A stretch of DNA of 64,000 nt from Acidobacteriota bacterium (GCA_013289665.1 JABCZN010000020.1:1-64000), one strand, 5' to 3'. Numbered from the stretch's first letter, positions 43,343-52,671 are shown. Translations and numbers: made by a program. Notes: generated from the sequence alone by a model not told the origin.

Positions 43343-43855
43343 TTATTTCTTCTTCTGGGTCCACACGCTCTTCTGCGAAATCGAGAGCAGCCACTGCCCT
43401 TCCGCTTCATCAACTTCCGTCAAGTTGAAGTCCAGCGCCTGCACCAGGATACCCACCACGAAGTAGTACGTCCTCCCCTCTTCCGCTCTCATCACCATCG
43501 CGCCGCCATCCTGCTGTCTTGCCTTTAAAATCGATTGCCAGTCCGCGCAGATGTTGTGGCCTCCCGGGTCCACCTCAAATGAGAGATAGCCCTTCCCCGT
43601 ATTCGCTCCCACCCAGTTTCCGTCCACGCCCACCCGCGTCGTGACACCCGTATTGTTCGTCCCCACAATTTCGATCACGTAAACTCGCGCCTTCCCTGGC
43701 GACGGGGCGATCACTCCCTTATCGGGGGCGTCCAATGTCACTTCGTACTGCGTCTTCTGCGGGCCGCAACCCGCCCCTGTCCGGAAATCCGCCGTCGGAT
43801 TCTGACCGTACACCGGTACCGCACCCAGCAATACCAGTAACATGATCTTGCGCAT
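43343..43855 (-). CDS. Secreted DUF2846-like protein
   Basis: 170 residues from ATG 43855, preceded by GAGGAG; the longer open frame to 44224 overlaps unrelated sequence. Signal peptide MRKIMLLVLLGAVPVYGQ. The core resembles DUF2846 lipoprotein-like domains: KARVYVIEIVGTNN, RVGVDGNWVGANTGKGYLSF, EVDPGGHNICADW and AEEGRTYYFVV. Function of the family is unknown; no lipobox Cys is seen. Last gene of a minus-strand series; 268 bases separate it from the cytochrome gene. Confidence 0.72.
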   Translation of the reverse strand: MRKIMLLVLLGAVPVYGQNPTADFRTGAGCGPQKTQYEVTLDAPDKGVIAPSPGKARVYVIEIVGTNNTGVTTRVGVDGNWVGANTGKGYLSFEVDPGGHNICADWQSILKARQQDGGAMVMRAEEGRTYYFVVGILVQALDFNLTEVDEAEGQWLLSISQKSVWTQKKK

Positions 43856-44123
43856 GCGTCTTCTCCTCGGATCCTTTTTGATTCCGCCTCTGCCTCTACG
43901 ACGCCCCGTCGCCTCTTCTCGTTTCGTGTTCTTTGCCCGTTGTGATAACCGAAGGTTCTCAGCTTCAAAATCTTGCTGACTTCTTGCGCTGTGGTCCTTC
44001 GAGGTGCCTGCCTGCGGTTGGAAGGCAAAATGCGCGGCCGTCCCTCCTGCGGGGGGCAGGCAGGATGACAGGCTACTTCTGATCTTGAGCAATTGTTGAA
44101 ATGCAGCCCAGGAAAAGTGCGAC

Positions 44124-45239
44124 TTACGGGTGAGGCGTTTCCGGGATGGCCGGCATGACGAAGAGCTTTTCGTCGATGGGGATGTTTTGCGTAACAGAAT
44201 CGATGCGGATGGTGAAGCTGCCATTCGTGCGGGTTAGGGTCCACTGATAGGGCAGCTTGAGGCCGCTGGCATCGCGATAATCACCGTAGTCGACCTGAAA
44301 CGGATTGCGGCCGAGCGGGGTCTCGGTGTAGCGGATCATACGGAGAAGCAATCCGGTTTGCTTGTCGAAGAACATGCGCAAGGAAGGAGTGGACGCACCT
44401 TTTGCGGTGACGAGATATGTGGCGTGGCTTTCGATGGTTTCGCCGGGTAGAACCTTGAACTCCTGGTAAAGTTCGCGGATGCGCGCGGGTAAATAAATCT
44501 GTGCGTCAATGCGCGCAGACTGCTGCTCGGCGGAATTCATCGGGTGGACGCCGCGCGGCGTGGTGAGCCAGCCAGCCTGGCCGTTGAAAGCCGTCACGCT
44601 TTCACCAAAGGACGGATGAGAAATGGAGAGGCGTTTCTCCGGAGCCTTTGAATAGATTTCGATCGGATATTGCTGGCCCATGGCATTCACAGTTCCCTTT
44701 TGAATTCGGGTTTTGATTGTGTGCAGTGCGTCGGCGCCGCCGACCGCGGCGAGGTATTTGTCGAGAATCTGGTCCGCGGAGGGCAGGCTTTCCTGTGCGT
44801 TGATTTCGTGATGTTCAGGCTCGGGCATTTTTCCGCCGTTGGCGGTGAGGATTGGAATCCCGACGGGATGCGGCGAGCCGCGATGGCAGGTGTAACAGGT
44901 GACTTCAATTTCGTTTTTGAAGTGGGCTTTGTTGATGGCCAGCTCCATTTCAATCATTTTTCGCGCGGTCTGTTTTTCTTTTTTGTCGTCCTTGTCCATG
45001 GCGTGCTCGACGTGGCAGAACTCACAGTCGACCCCGAGAGCGCCGCCGATGAACTGCATGGTGGGGATGAGTTGGTCGGCGGGGATGTCTTTGAGCACCA
45101 GAACATTTTTGAATTGCCGCGCGGCGGTTTTGGCATCGGACGTTTGTTCCTGGGTGTGAGAGGGGAGCGAGGCCGCAAGAAAAATAATCGTGAGACAAAC
45201 AGCGAATCTGCCAAATCGGCGCGCGGAAATAGGGGTCAT
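44124..45239 (-). CDS. Dihaem cytochrome c, reaction-centre cytochrome subunit-like, exported
   Basis: 371 residues from ATG 45239 (GAGGAG eight bases upstream). Signal peptide (FAVCLTIIFLAASLPSHTQ). The N-terminal half has FKNVLVLKDIPADQLIPTMQ and haem motifs CEFCH (72-76) and CYTCH (115-119), as in the acidobacterial c cytochromes related to the photosynthetic reaction-centre subunit. The C-terminal half (about 160-371) is a beta-rich lipoprotein-carrier-like domain (AAVGGADALHTIKTRIQKG, FDKQTGLLLRMIRY). It follows the GMC dehydrogenase gene and may accept its electrons. Confidence 0.88.
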   Translation of the reverse strand: MTPISARRFGRFAVCLTIIFLAASLPSHTQEQTSDAKTAARQFKNVLVLKDIPADQLIPTMQFIGGALGVDCEFCHVEHAMDKDDKKEKQTARKMIEMELAINKAHFKNEIEVTCYTCHRGSPHPVGIPILTANGGKMPEPEHHEINAQESLPSADQILDKYLAAVGGADALHTIKTRIQKGTVNAMGQQYPIEIYSKAPEKRLSISHPSFGESVTAFNGQAGWLTTPRGVHPMNSAEQQSARIDAQIYLPARIRELYQEFKVLPGETIESHATYLVTAKGASTPSLRMFFDKQTGLLLRMIRYTETPLGRNPFQVDYGDYRDASGLKLPYQWTLTRTNGSFTIRIDSVTQNIPIDEKLFVMPAIPETPHP

Positions 45240-45402
45240 CCGTGGATCTCCTCGGGACTGTACAGGGATTGATTGTGCCGGAAACTGTGGATTGTGCAAG
45301 ATGGATTGCGACAGTCTTGAGTGCGGGAGCAGAACTCCCACTTTTCCGGCGTACGGGTGGAGACGAATTGAAATTGGGAGGCGGGGTTCACGCCTGAAAG
45401 GC

Positions 45403-45417
45403 GACAGCTTCGCTGTC
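45403..45417. other. Short perfect hairpin
   Basis: gacagc-ttc-gctgtc between the GMC gene stop and the cytochrome start. REP-like or a weak terminator; no U-run. Confidence 0.45.
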
Positions 45418-45449
45418 ACACTCAGAATGGCCGAGTGGTGCTCCCGGGG

Positions 45450-47111
45450 TTACGTGGAAATGTCGCCGCGCTTGGCTAGGGCGGTGATGCGGTCGGCAGC
45501 GCGGTAGGCCAGCGCCTGGATGGTCATGGTGGGCTGGCCTCGGCCGGAGGTGACCAGGCTGCTGCCGTCACAGAGGAAAAGGTTTTCTACGTCGTGGGCG
45601 CGGTGATCCGCGTTGATCACGGAAGTCTTCGGGTCGTTGCCCATGCGGCAGGTGCCGAGCAGGTGCACGGCGAATTGCTGCTCCTCAATCGGGGAGTTCC
45701 ACCTGGTTTTTGCTCCCGCCGCGTCAAGAATTTCCAGTGCGCGGTCCTTCATCCACTCCATCATCTTCAGGTCGTTCGGGTGATCGCGGAACGTCATGCG
45801 CAGCGCGGGAAGGCCCCAGGCATCTTTCACTTGGGGATCGAGTGAAAAGCTGTTGGACTCGACGGGGAGTGAAGTGCCGTGGCAGAAAATTTCCAGGGTG
45901 CGCGGGAAATTGTGCGCGAGGGCTTGTTTGAAGCCGGCGCCCCATCTTGGAGTGCTCGGTGGCAGTCCGTTAAACACGAAGCTGACGGGCGTGAAATCGA
46001 AGCGGGCGTCCAATCCGCCGCCGCCGTAAAGGCCTAGCTTCGGATCGAGCTCGTAGAAATCGTGCATGATGCGGCTGACGGCGGGGCCTTTGTAGTCATT
46101 GAGCGGCTCATCGAAAACGCCGAAGGCGATGGCGCTGCTATTAGGCATAAGATTTTTGCCGACATAGCCGCTGGAATTCGCGAGGCCCGAGGGAAATTGA
46201 TTGGACGCGGAAAGCAGCAGGAGGCGCGGAGTTTCGGCGCCGTTGGCGGAAAGAATGACGGCTTTGGCTTTTTGCAGGTGCGTGTTGCGCTGGGCGTCAA
46301 AATAGACGGCGCCGATCGCGCGGCCGTTCTTGTCGGTCTCGATGCGATGGACATAGCAATTCGCTCGAATTTCGCATCGGCCGGTTTTTTCCGCCATCGG
46401 GATGACGCTGGAGAGAGACGAGGACTTCGCGCCAACTTCGCAGCCGAAGCCGAGGCAAAAGCCGCAATTCATGCAGGCGGCGCGGCCGGCGCGCGGCTGA
46501 GAAAGAATCGCCATCGGCGAGGGAAACGCATGATAGCCGAGCTTGCGGCATGCGCGCTCGAAGACGACGCCGTTTCCCTTTACCGGGAGCGGCGGCATGG
46601 GATAGGGCTTGGAGCGCGGCGGATCGAAGGGGCTCGAGCCGGCGAGGCCGGAGACGCCAATTTCCCATTCGACTTTCGTGTAGTAGGGCTCGAGGTTGGC
46701 GTACGAGATCGGCCAATCGGCGAAGTTGGCGCCGGGAATGTTGCCGGTTTTGCTGTGTTCCTTGAAATCTATTTCGTGGAAACGCCAGAAATTGGCGGTG
46801 AAGTGAACGCTGCTGCCGCCGACGCAACTGCCGTAGAGAACAGCTTGCTGCTTCCTGGCGGTTTCCTCGGGCGTCTTGCGAAAAGTGATTGGATGGGTAT
46901 TGACCTTATTGGTGAGCTGGCTTTGCAGGAACACTTTGGTTTCGTCGTGGGTGAAATCTTTTTCGCGGAGATACTCGCCCTGCTCGAGAACGACGACGCG
47001 GAAGCCGTTGGTGGAGAGTTCTTTCGCGAGGACGCCGCCGGCTGCGCCGGATCCGATGATGACGAAATCCACTTCGTCGGACGGCTTGTAGGTGGCCATG
47101 GGCCGGTTCAT
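45450..47111 (-). CDS. GMC-family FAD-dependent dehydrogenase, large subunit
   Basis: 553 residues. FAD-binding motif DFVIIGSGAAGGVLAKELS near the start, YGSCVGGSSVHFTANFW (GMC substrate loop), and the C-terminal HLLGTCRMGNDPKTSV with the catalytic His, followed by VENLFLCDGSSLVTSGRGQP. Matches gluconate/sorbitol dehydrogenase-type large subunits, which oxidise sugars or polyols and feed electrons to cytochrome c. Its ATG overlaps the stop of the small-subunit gene by four bases. Export is presumably by hitchhiking on the Tat-bearing partner. Confidence 0.92.
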   Translation of the reverse strand: MNRPMATYKPSDEVDFVIIGSGAAGGVLAKELSTNGFRVVVLEQGEYLREKDFTHDETKVFLQSQLTNKVNTHPITFRKTPEETARKQQAVLYGSCVGGSSVHFTANFWRFHEIDFKEHSKTGNIPGANFADWPISYANLEPYYTKVEWEIGVSGLAGSSPFDPPRSKPYPMPPLPVKGNGVVFERACRKLGYHAFPSPMAILSQPRAGRAACMNCGFCLGFGCEVGAKSSSLSSVIPMAEKTGRCEIRANCYVHRIETDKNGRAIGAVYFDAQRNTHLQKAKAVILSANGAETPRLLLLSASNQFPSGLANSSGYVGKNLMPNSSAIAFGVFDEPLNDYKGPAVSRIMHDFYELDPKLGLYGGGGLDARFDFTPVSFVFNGLPPSTPRWGAGFKQALAHNFPRTLEIFCHGTSLPVESNSFSLDPQVKDAWGLPALRMTFRDHPNDLKMMEWMKDRALEILDAAGAKTRWNSPIEEQQFAVHLLGTCRMGNDPKTSVINADHRAHDVENLFLCDGSSLVTSGRGQPTMTIQALAYRAADRITALAKRGDIST

Positions 47112-47770
47112 TTTTTCTCCGTTTCGCCGGGCACGGGTTGCCAGCCGGGATAGTCCTTGTCGTAGAAGCCGAACGGTGGAGAAAAGCTGTGCGCCGGATC
47201 GCGGCCGATGGCTTTCCAGCCGGCGTAGTCGAAGTTGCCGCCGCCCTCGGGGTCGACGAGAAATCCGTAGATGGTGTGTACGCGCAGGATCTGGAAGAAA
47301 TCCTGGGAGCTCCCGGGTGCGAAGCGGCGAGGCCCGTCATTCTGCCGCTCGGACTCCTCCGCGATTTGCGTGAAGATTGTCAGTTTTTGTTCCTCCGTGG
47401 CGGCAGAGAAGCGGGCGACGCCTGGAAAGAGTTCGGTGGTGTTTTTCTGCACGGCGTCGAGGCCTTTTTGGTAGACGGGCAACGCGTCGCTGAAGAAGGA
47501 TTTCAGGGCGCGGTCAATGAAGTAGACCACGCCGGCTTCGCGTGCGCCGGGCGTTTCACCGGAAGGAATGATGCACGCGGCGAGGGCCTCGACCTCGCGC
47601 GCCTGGTCGGGGGTGAAAACTTCGAGCGAGGGATGATCCGACTTTGCGGCTTGGTGCGCGTGCTCGGCGGCGGAAACGAGGGCGGGCCAGTTTGCGGTCA
47701 GCCAGGCGGCGCTGACGGTGCCTCCGAGGAGTTGAAGAAAATCACGGCGTGCGGGATGGAAAGAGTTCAT
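47108..47770 (-). CDS. Gluconate 2-dehydrogenase subunit 3-type protein, Tat-exported
   Basis: 220 residues from ATG 47770 (the frame opens at a TTG slightly upstream). Twin-arginine leader HPARRDFLQLLGGTVSAAWL. The body contains VEALAACIIPSGETPGAREA, VVYFIDRALKSFF and RVHTIYGFLVDPEGGGNFDY, the hallmarks of the small subunit that escorts GMC dehydrogenases across the membrane. Translationally coupled to the GMC gene. Confidence 0.92.
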   Translation of the reverse strand: MNSFHPARRDFLQLLGGTVSAAWLTANWPALVSAAEHAHQAAKSDHPSLEVFTPDQAREVEALAACIIPSGETPGAREAGVVYFIDRALKSFFSDALPVYQKGLDAVQKNTTELFPGVARFSAATEEQKLTIFTQIAEESERQNDGPRRFAPGSSQDFFQILRVHTIYGFLVDPEGGGNFDYAGWKAIGRDPAHSFSPPFGFYDKDYPGWQPVPGETEKK

Positions 47771-47949
47771 GTTCCCCCTGTAGTGCAATCAATTTACGAA
47801 TTGGGCGTGGTGGCGTCAACACGAAAACCGGGAGCTCTGCTGCTAAAATGGCCTGTATGAAAAATTCTAATGCATTGCTGGAGTTTTCGCTGGAAAAGAC
47901 GCAGGAGCCGGGGCGTGCGGATGACTCGGTGGACGGAAATCGGCGAATC

Positions 47950-48081
47950 AACCCGTTAAACCAGGCGATTGCCGCAGGGATGCAGGAGCAGGGCTTTGGG
48001 CTGGTGCTAACCACGGAACTCCGCGGGCAAGCGGTGCTGCGGCTATGCACGATCAATCCGGGTACCACGGAAGAGGACGTC
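47950..48081 (+). pseudogene. C-terminal relic of a PLP-dependent decarboxylase
   Basis: NPLNQAIAAGMQEQGFGLVL, then TTELRGQAVLRLCTINPGTT and EEDV, match the end of aromatic-amino-acid/glutamate-type decarboxylases. The frame continues open from 47857 to 48210 but the flanking residues show no family match and the PLP lysine region is missing. Non-functional. Confidence 0.7.
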
Positions 48082-48213
48082 GCCAATCAGAATTTATCAC
48101 GAAATGGATATTGCGCCGGGCAAGTCGAGGAATTGGAAACCGGTGTGCTCCCAGCAACCGTCGGGATTTGGTTCAGCGGGCGGGCTGAAGTATCATTTCG
48201 TTTGGCTTAACAC

Positions 48214-48828
48214 ATGGCGACATTTACAGGCGCAATTGGAACCGGCTCGAAATGGCTGCTGGACCGCATTGTGGGCGCGATCGCGGCGACAGGGATCAAT
48301 CCCAACCTGCTGACCTTTCTGGGGCTGGTGGTGAATTTCGGCGCGGCGGCGAGCTTCGCGGTGGGAAATTTCCGCACCGGCGCGATCATCATTTTTATCG
48401 CGGGATTCCTGGACATGCTGGACGGGCAGGTGGCGCGGCGGCAGAACCGCGTGACCGCGTTCGGGGCGTTTTACGATTCGACGCTGGACCGCTATGCGGA
48501 CATGGCGCTGTACATGGGGCTGCTGGTGTATTACTCGGTTAGCGGGCGGACGCCGTATGTGGTGCTGGCGGCGGTGGCGACGGCGGGCTCGGTGATGGTG
48601 AGCTACGCGCGGGCGCGGGCAGAATCGCTCATACCGCTGTGCAAGGTGGGATTCATGGAGCGGCCGGAGCGGCTGGTGCTGCTCATCATCGGTGGGATGT
48701 TCAACCGCATGGCACAGGTGCTCTGGGTGATTGCGGTGATTTCGACGATCACGGTGATTCATCGAATTTTTTATACCTGGCAGGAGACGCGGGCGGGACG
48801 GGTGTTGCCGGGGTTTAGGGGTGCGTGA
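48214..48828 (+). CDS. CDP-alcohol phosphatidyltransferase family protein
   Basis: 204 residues, polytopic. The signature DG-X2-AR-X8-G-X3-D-X3-D is complete (DGQVARRQNRVTAFGAFYD, then STLD). It transfers a phospho-alcohol from a CDP-linked donor, forming phosphatidylglycerol phosphate, phosphatidylinositol phosphate or similar head groups at the inner membrane. The early INPNLLTFLGLVVN helix is typical. Convergent with the PlsC gene; a strong hairpin lies between. It is the only plus-strand gene of the lipid cluster. Confidence 0.92.
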   Translation: MATFTGAIGTGSKWLLDRIVGAIAATGINPNLLTFLGLVVNFGAAASFAVGNFRTGAIIIFIAGFLDMLDGQVARRQNRVTAFGAFYDSTLDRYADMALYMGLLVYYSVSGRTPYVVLAAVATAGSVMVSYARARAESLIPLCKVGFMERPERLVLLIIGGMFNRMAQVLWVIAVISTITVIHRIFYTWQETRAGRVLPGFRGA

Positions 48829-48933
48829 ACGTGCGCCCGTCGTCCGTGGCCTGTGATGCATAGTGAGCAGATAGGCCACTTGCAACTGTCACACCCGGCC
48901 ATCAAGGGAAGACGGGGTGAATTACTCTTGGCT

Positions 48934-48951
48934 GGCAGGCTTCGGCCTGCC
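48934..48951 (+). terminator. Rho-independent terminator
   Basis: ggcaggc-ttcg-gcctgcc, seven-base perfect stem with a TTCG tetraloop, followed by tttgctatttt. Ends transcription of the CDP-alcohol transferase gene ahead of the convergent PlsC gene. Confidence 0.8.
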
Positions 48952-48955
48952 TTTG

Positions 48956-49690
48956 CTATTTTGGGGCAAGAGACTGCTCGACGGGAGAAGCGATGGCGTC
49001 GCGGACGCGTTGTTTCAGCGTGGGGATGTCGTCTTTGGTCAGGCCTTTGGTTTCGATGGTGTCGTGAAGGTAGACGGTGATGGTGGCGGGGCGAAGGAGC
49101 CAGTGGCCGGTGCGGAGATGGTGGAACGAGCCGACGAGGCTGGCAGGGACGATGGGTACGCCAAGCTGCTGGGCGAGGCGGAAGCCGCCTTCTTCGAAAT
49201 CGTTGATGTGGCCGTCGCGAGTGCGCTTGGCTTCGGGGAAGACAATGAGGCTGACGCCGCTGTTGATGGCTTCCTGTGTGAGCCGCCAGAGACGCTTCAG
49301 ATCCCTGGGGCTGCGGACGCTGGGGACAGGAACGTTGCCAAAGCGCTTCATCAGCCAGCCGTAAATCGGGATGCGGAAATGGGATTCAAGTTCCCAGCCG
49401 CGCACAAGCTGCGGAATGGCGCAATAAAGGATGAAGGGATCGAACAGGTTGACGTGGTTGACCATGAAGAACGAGGTGCGCGTGCGGTCGAAGCCGGGGG
49501 ATTCCTTGACCACCACTTTCGCGCCCGAGAAAAAGGCGATGCGGCGGCAGAGGCCACGCTGGAGATAATCGTGCTTGCGCGGATCGAGAACGACGGCGAG
49601 TGCGATGAGCACTGGCACAACGATCAGGAAGTGCAGCCAGCTCATCCCCCAAAGAAACGCGCTGCGCAGGATTTCCCAGAGACGCTTCAT
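48956..49690 (-). CDS. plsC: 1-acyl-glycerol-3-phosphate acyltransferase family (PlsC)
   Basis: 244 residues. N-terminal membrane helix (LHFLIVVPVLIALAVVL), then the NHX4D box as NHVNLFD and the second block FPEAKRTRDGH, with GFRLAQQLGVPIVPASLVG further on. It acylates lysophosphatidate or a related lysolipid at the inner membrane. Starts by a four-base overlap with the lipid-kinase gene. The genome probably has another PlsC for bulk synthesis, so this copy may serve a special lipid (inference). Confidence 0.92.
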   Translation of the reverse strand: MKRLWEILRSAFLWGMSWLHFLIVVPVLIALAVVLDPRKHDYLQRGLCRRIAFFSGAKVVVKESPGFDRTRTSFFMVNHVNLFDPFILYCAIPQLVRGWELESHFRIPIYGWLMKRFGNVPVPSVRSPRDLKRLWRLTQEAINSGVSLIVFPEAKRTRDGHINDFEEGGFRLAQQLGVPIVPASLVGSFHHLRTGHWLLRPATITVYLHDTIETKGLTKDDIPTLKQRVRDAIASPVEQSLAPK

Positions 49691-50589
49691 ACGTAGACAT
49701 CCATCGCGCCGGGCAGGATGTCCAACGTTTTGACATTCACGGTGACAATTTCGCCGTCAATCATCACATCCACGGGAGCGTCTAGTGCAAACTCGACTTT
49801 CCTCACGCGACGGGTTTCAGAGAGCGGGTGCTGGGTGTGCGTGCCGTCATAGAGGCGCGGCAACATTTTCAGCAGGCCCAGGCGGCCGATAGGGCCCCAG
49901 CGGACGAATTCGATGTAACCGTCGGTGGGGTCGGCGGTTGGAGCGATCATCATGGTGCCGCCGGTGTATTTACTGTTGCTGAACGCGAGGAAGAGGCAAG
50001 AGCGTTCGTCCCAGAAGGTTTCGGCGTCACTGCGAAGCTTGAAAGCACGGCGCTTGAGCTGCGCGACGCGCACAAAGACCCCAAGAAGATATCCGAAATG
50101 GCCCAGAAATTTGAAGCGGCGGTTGGCGAGAGCGCCGACGTCGGCGGTGAAGCCGATGCTCATAAGGTTGAGCGAATAGATGGTGCCGCTGGCATGGCAC
50201 AGGCGGAGGACATCCACGCGGCGCTTGCGGCCGGCGAACAGGGCTTCGATGGAAGATTCCGCTCCTTTGTCGGTGAAATCGCGCAGGAAGGAATTGCCAG
50301 TGCCCATGGGGAGGAAGCCCAGTTCGATGCGGTCGGTTTTTACCTGGCGCGAGAAGATGCCGTTAATGATTTCATGCGCGGTGCCGTCGCCGCCGACGGC
50401 GAGGAAGCGGCGGTAGCCCTGGTCGTACGCTTCGCGAGCGAGCTGTAACGCGTGCCCCGAAGCCATGGAAGCAATAGCGTCCACGCGCAGGCCTTTCGCC
50501 TTGAGGCGGGCAAGTTGCGCTCCGGCGAGCTTTGCGGAGCGTCCGCCGCCTGCTGCCGGATTCACGATGGCTAGAAATTTATCGGTCAC
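49687..50589 (-). CDS. Diacylglycerol/sphingosine kinase-type lipid kinase (YegS/DgkB-like)
   Basis: 300 residues. Opening KFLAIVNPAAGGGRSAKL and the nucleotide-binding GGDGTAHEIINGIF with LPMGTGNSFLRDF are the DAGK catalytic-domain signatures; the C-terminal half is the beta-sandwich domain ending DVMIDGEIVTVNVKTLDILP. It phosphorylates a lipid alcohol such as diacylglycerol or an alkylglycerol. Coupled to plsC by a four-base overlap. Confidence 0.93.
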   Translation of the reverse strand: MTDKFLAIVNPAAGGGRSAKLAGAQLARLKAKGLRVDAIASMASGHALQLAREAYDQGYRRFLAVGGDGTAHEIINGIFSRQVKTDRIELGFLPMGTGNSFLRDFTDKGAESSIEALFAGRKRRVDVLRLCHASGTIYSLNLMSIGFTADVGALANRRFKFLGHFGYLLGVFVRVAQLKRRAFKLRSDAETFWDERSCLFLAFSNSKYTGGTMMIAPTADPTDGYIEFVRWGPIGRLGLLKMLPRLYDGTHTQHPLSETRRVRKVEFALDAPVDVMIDGEIVTVNVKTLDILPGAMDVYV

Positions 50590-50625
50590 GGTTTTGCCGG
50601 ATTGGGCATTCTACCTGTTTCGCGC

Positions 50626-52335
50626 TTAAATCGGCAGGATGGATTGCTCCCGATCAAGCGCGGAAAGGCGCTGGGCTAGTTCGCTGCGTTTGATTTTCAG
50701 CGAGGCGGTCAGCGGAAAATCTTCCTGATAGATCACCAGGCCGTGGACGCGCTTGTAATTCGTGAGGCGGGCGTTGCGCGTGGAGATCTCGGACTCGAGT
50801 TCGGAACTGAACACCTGGCCGGGCTCCAAGTGAATAACGAGGAGAAGTTTTTCGTTGAGCATGGAGCGCTGGGACCAGATAAAGTTGGCGGCGAAGACGC
50901 AGAATTCCTTTACCTGCAGGCCTTCGAAGGCTTGCTCCACGTCTTCGGCATAGACGTTTTTTCCCTCTTCGGTAACGATCATGTTTTTCTTGCGGCCAAA
51001 GAGCTGCAGGTGGCCGGTGGAGTCGAAGCGGCCCATGTCGCCGGTGCGCAGCCAGCCATCCACGACGGTTTCGGCGGTGAGCGCGGGCTCGTTCAGGTAG
51101 CCGGCCATGACGGTTTTGCTGCCAACAGTGACTTCGCCGATGCCGTCGCTATCGGCATTGCGGATCTGGACCGCCATTCCAGGAAGCGGCTTGCCGACGG
51201 TATCCGCGCGGAACGGTTTCAGATCGTTGACGGTGACCGCGGTGCCGGCTTCGGTGAGGCCGTAACCGTTGGCGACGGGAATTCCCAAATCATAGAAGAA
51301 TTGCAGCGTCCGCGGCTCGGTGAAGGCGCCGCCGACGATGATAGCTTCGAGCTTTCCGCCGAAGCTAGCGTGGACTTCACCGAGGAGTTTGCGGCTGAGC
51401 CAGGGGCGCGGGCGGTCTTTGGTGAGCAAGCGATTGATGTTGCGAAGGGCGTCAAACGCTTTGCGCTTGGATTCGGGAAGCGCGTCGAACCGCGCCTGTA
51501 GTCCTTTTTGCAAATTTTTCAGGACCAGCGGCACCAGGCTGACGTAAGTGATTTCGTATTTGGGAAAAGCTTCGCGGACGTACTCAGGACGCAGCGTGCG
51601 GAGATGGACGACGGCGGCGCCGCAAGTGAAGGGCCCGAAAAAACCGACCATGAAATCGATGGCGTGATTGGTGGGAAGGATGCTGAGGTAGCGCACGCCG
51701 GGCCAGAAGGGATAGAGCGAGGTGAGCGCCATGCACTGCTCGAGATAATTTTCGTGCGTCATCATGCAGCCTTTGGGAGTTCCGCCGGTGCCGGAGGAGT
51801 AGACAATGCAGGCGACGTCGTGCCTTTTTTGCGGGACGAACGCGGGTGCGTTTACCCCTTTGCGTTCTTCCCAGCGCTCCGCGCCGGCCATATCTGCGTT
51901 CTCGGGGGCTTCCGTGGCAAGGACTGTCTTTAAATTTGCGGCGGCGCGCGCGGGAGGAATGCTTAGCTGGCGCCAGATGCCGTATTCGGTGATGAGAACT
52001 TTCGCGGCGGAGTGTTTCAGAAGCTGCCACTGCTCTTCGGGCTTGAGCTTGAAGTCCAGCGGCACGAGCGTGGCGCCGCAAAAGAAAATCGCGTACGCGG
52101 AAATCAGCCACTTGGACTGATTGGTCATGATAATGGCGACGCGGTCGCCGGGGACGATGCCCAGATCCTGCAGCGATTTAGCGAGGGGAATAGCCCTGTC
52201 CTTGAAGTTGCGGTAGGTGAGGCGCTGCTTTTCCTCACCGCGGTCGGACTCGATCAGGCAGACTTCGGTGGGCCAGGTCTCCAAAGCGTCGCGGAGCGCT
52301 TCACCGACGGAATTATATTTCCTTAAATCGAGCAT
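50626..52335 (-). CDS. AMP-dependent acyl-CoA/acyl-ACP synthetase (ligase 1)
   Basis: 569 residues, adenylate-forming family. P-loop VYSSGTGGTPKGCMMTHENY, motif NGYGLTEAGTAVTVN, DGWLRTGDMGRFDSTGHLQL with the hinge Asp, and the C-terminal domain LTASLKIKRSELAQR with the adenylation Lys. It activates a fatty acid to acyl-AMP. Its ATG overlaps the ACP stop by one base (TGATG), a strong hint that it loads that carrier rather than CoA. Confidence 0.92.
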   Translation of the reverse strand: MLDLRKYNSVGEALRDALETWPTEVCLIESDRGEEKQRLTYRNFKDRAIPLAKSLQDLGIVPGDRVAIIMTNQSKWLISAYAIFFCGATLVPLDFKLKPEEQWQLLKHSAAKVLITEYGIWRQLSIPPARAAANLKTVLATEAPENADMAGAERWEERKGVNAPAFVPQKRHDVACIVYSSGTGGTPKGCMMTHENYLEQCMALTSLYPFWPGVRYLSILPTNHAIDFMVGFFGPFTCGAAVVHLRTLRPEYVREAFPKYEITYVSLVPLVLKNLQKGLQARFDALPESKRKAFDALRNINRLLTKDRPRPWLSRKLLGEVHASFGGKLEAIIVGGAFTEPRTLQFFYDLGIPVANGYGLTEAGTAVTVNDLKPFRADTVGKPLPGMAVQIRNADSDGIGEVTVGSKTVMAGYLNEPALTAETVVDGWLRTGDMGRFDSTGHLQLFGRKKNMIVTEEGKNVYAEDVEQAFEGLQVKEFCVFAANFIWSQRSMLNEKLLLVIHLEPGQVFSSELESEISTRNARLTNYKRVHGLVIYQEDFPLTASLKIKRSELAQRLSALDREQSILPI

Positions 52336-52577
52336 CAGAGGCGGGCTTGAATGCGCTGGGCGAGGGTTTTGAAGTCGCTGACGCCCTGAACTTCGTAGTC
52401 GGGGAGCTCGATGCGGAAATGATTTTCGAGGCGGGAGAGCATTTCTAGAGCCTGCAGGCTGTCAATGCCGAGTTTTTTGTAGAAATCGTCCTCGGCCGTG
52501 AGGGATCCCGCGGGAACTTTGAACTGCTTGGTGGCGAGCTCGAGGATCTCCTGCGTGGTCTGTTCGATGGTGCGCAT
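52335..52577 (-). CDS. Stand-alone acyl carrier protein
   Basis: 80 residues, four-helix ACP fold. The phosphopantetheine serine is Ser 40 in KKLGIDSLQALEML. More divergent than housekeeping AcpP (usually DSLDTVEL), as expected for a dedicated carrier. Coupled by a one-base overlap to ligase 1. No ketosynthase genes are adjacent, so it is not the fatty-acid-synthase ACP. Confidence 0.9.
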   Translation of the reverse strand: MRTIEQTTQEILELATKQFKVPAGSLTAEDDFYKKLGIDSLQALEMLSRLENHFRIELPDYEVQGVSDFKTLAQRIQARL

Positions 52578-52671
52578 ATACGTTCAATTTATCATCCCCG
52601 GGGTTGGAAGGAAAACGGAAGGAGAAGAGAAGATATCAGCACACAGACCACGGAGGACAACAAGATGACCC

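Noticed and set aside
46062..47153. 363-residue plus-strand open frame
   Set aside because: It is antisense to the GMC dehydrogenase, has Ala/Gly-rich low-information composition, no domain motif and no ribosome site; a product of high GC content.
49828..50448. 206-residue plus-strand frame
   Set aside because: Antisense of the lipid kinase gene; the GGDGT motif is on the minus strand.
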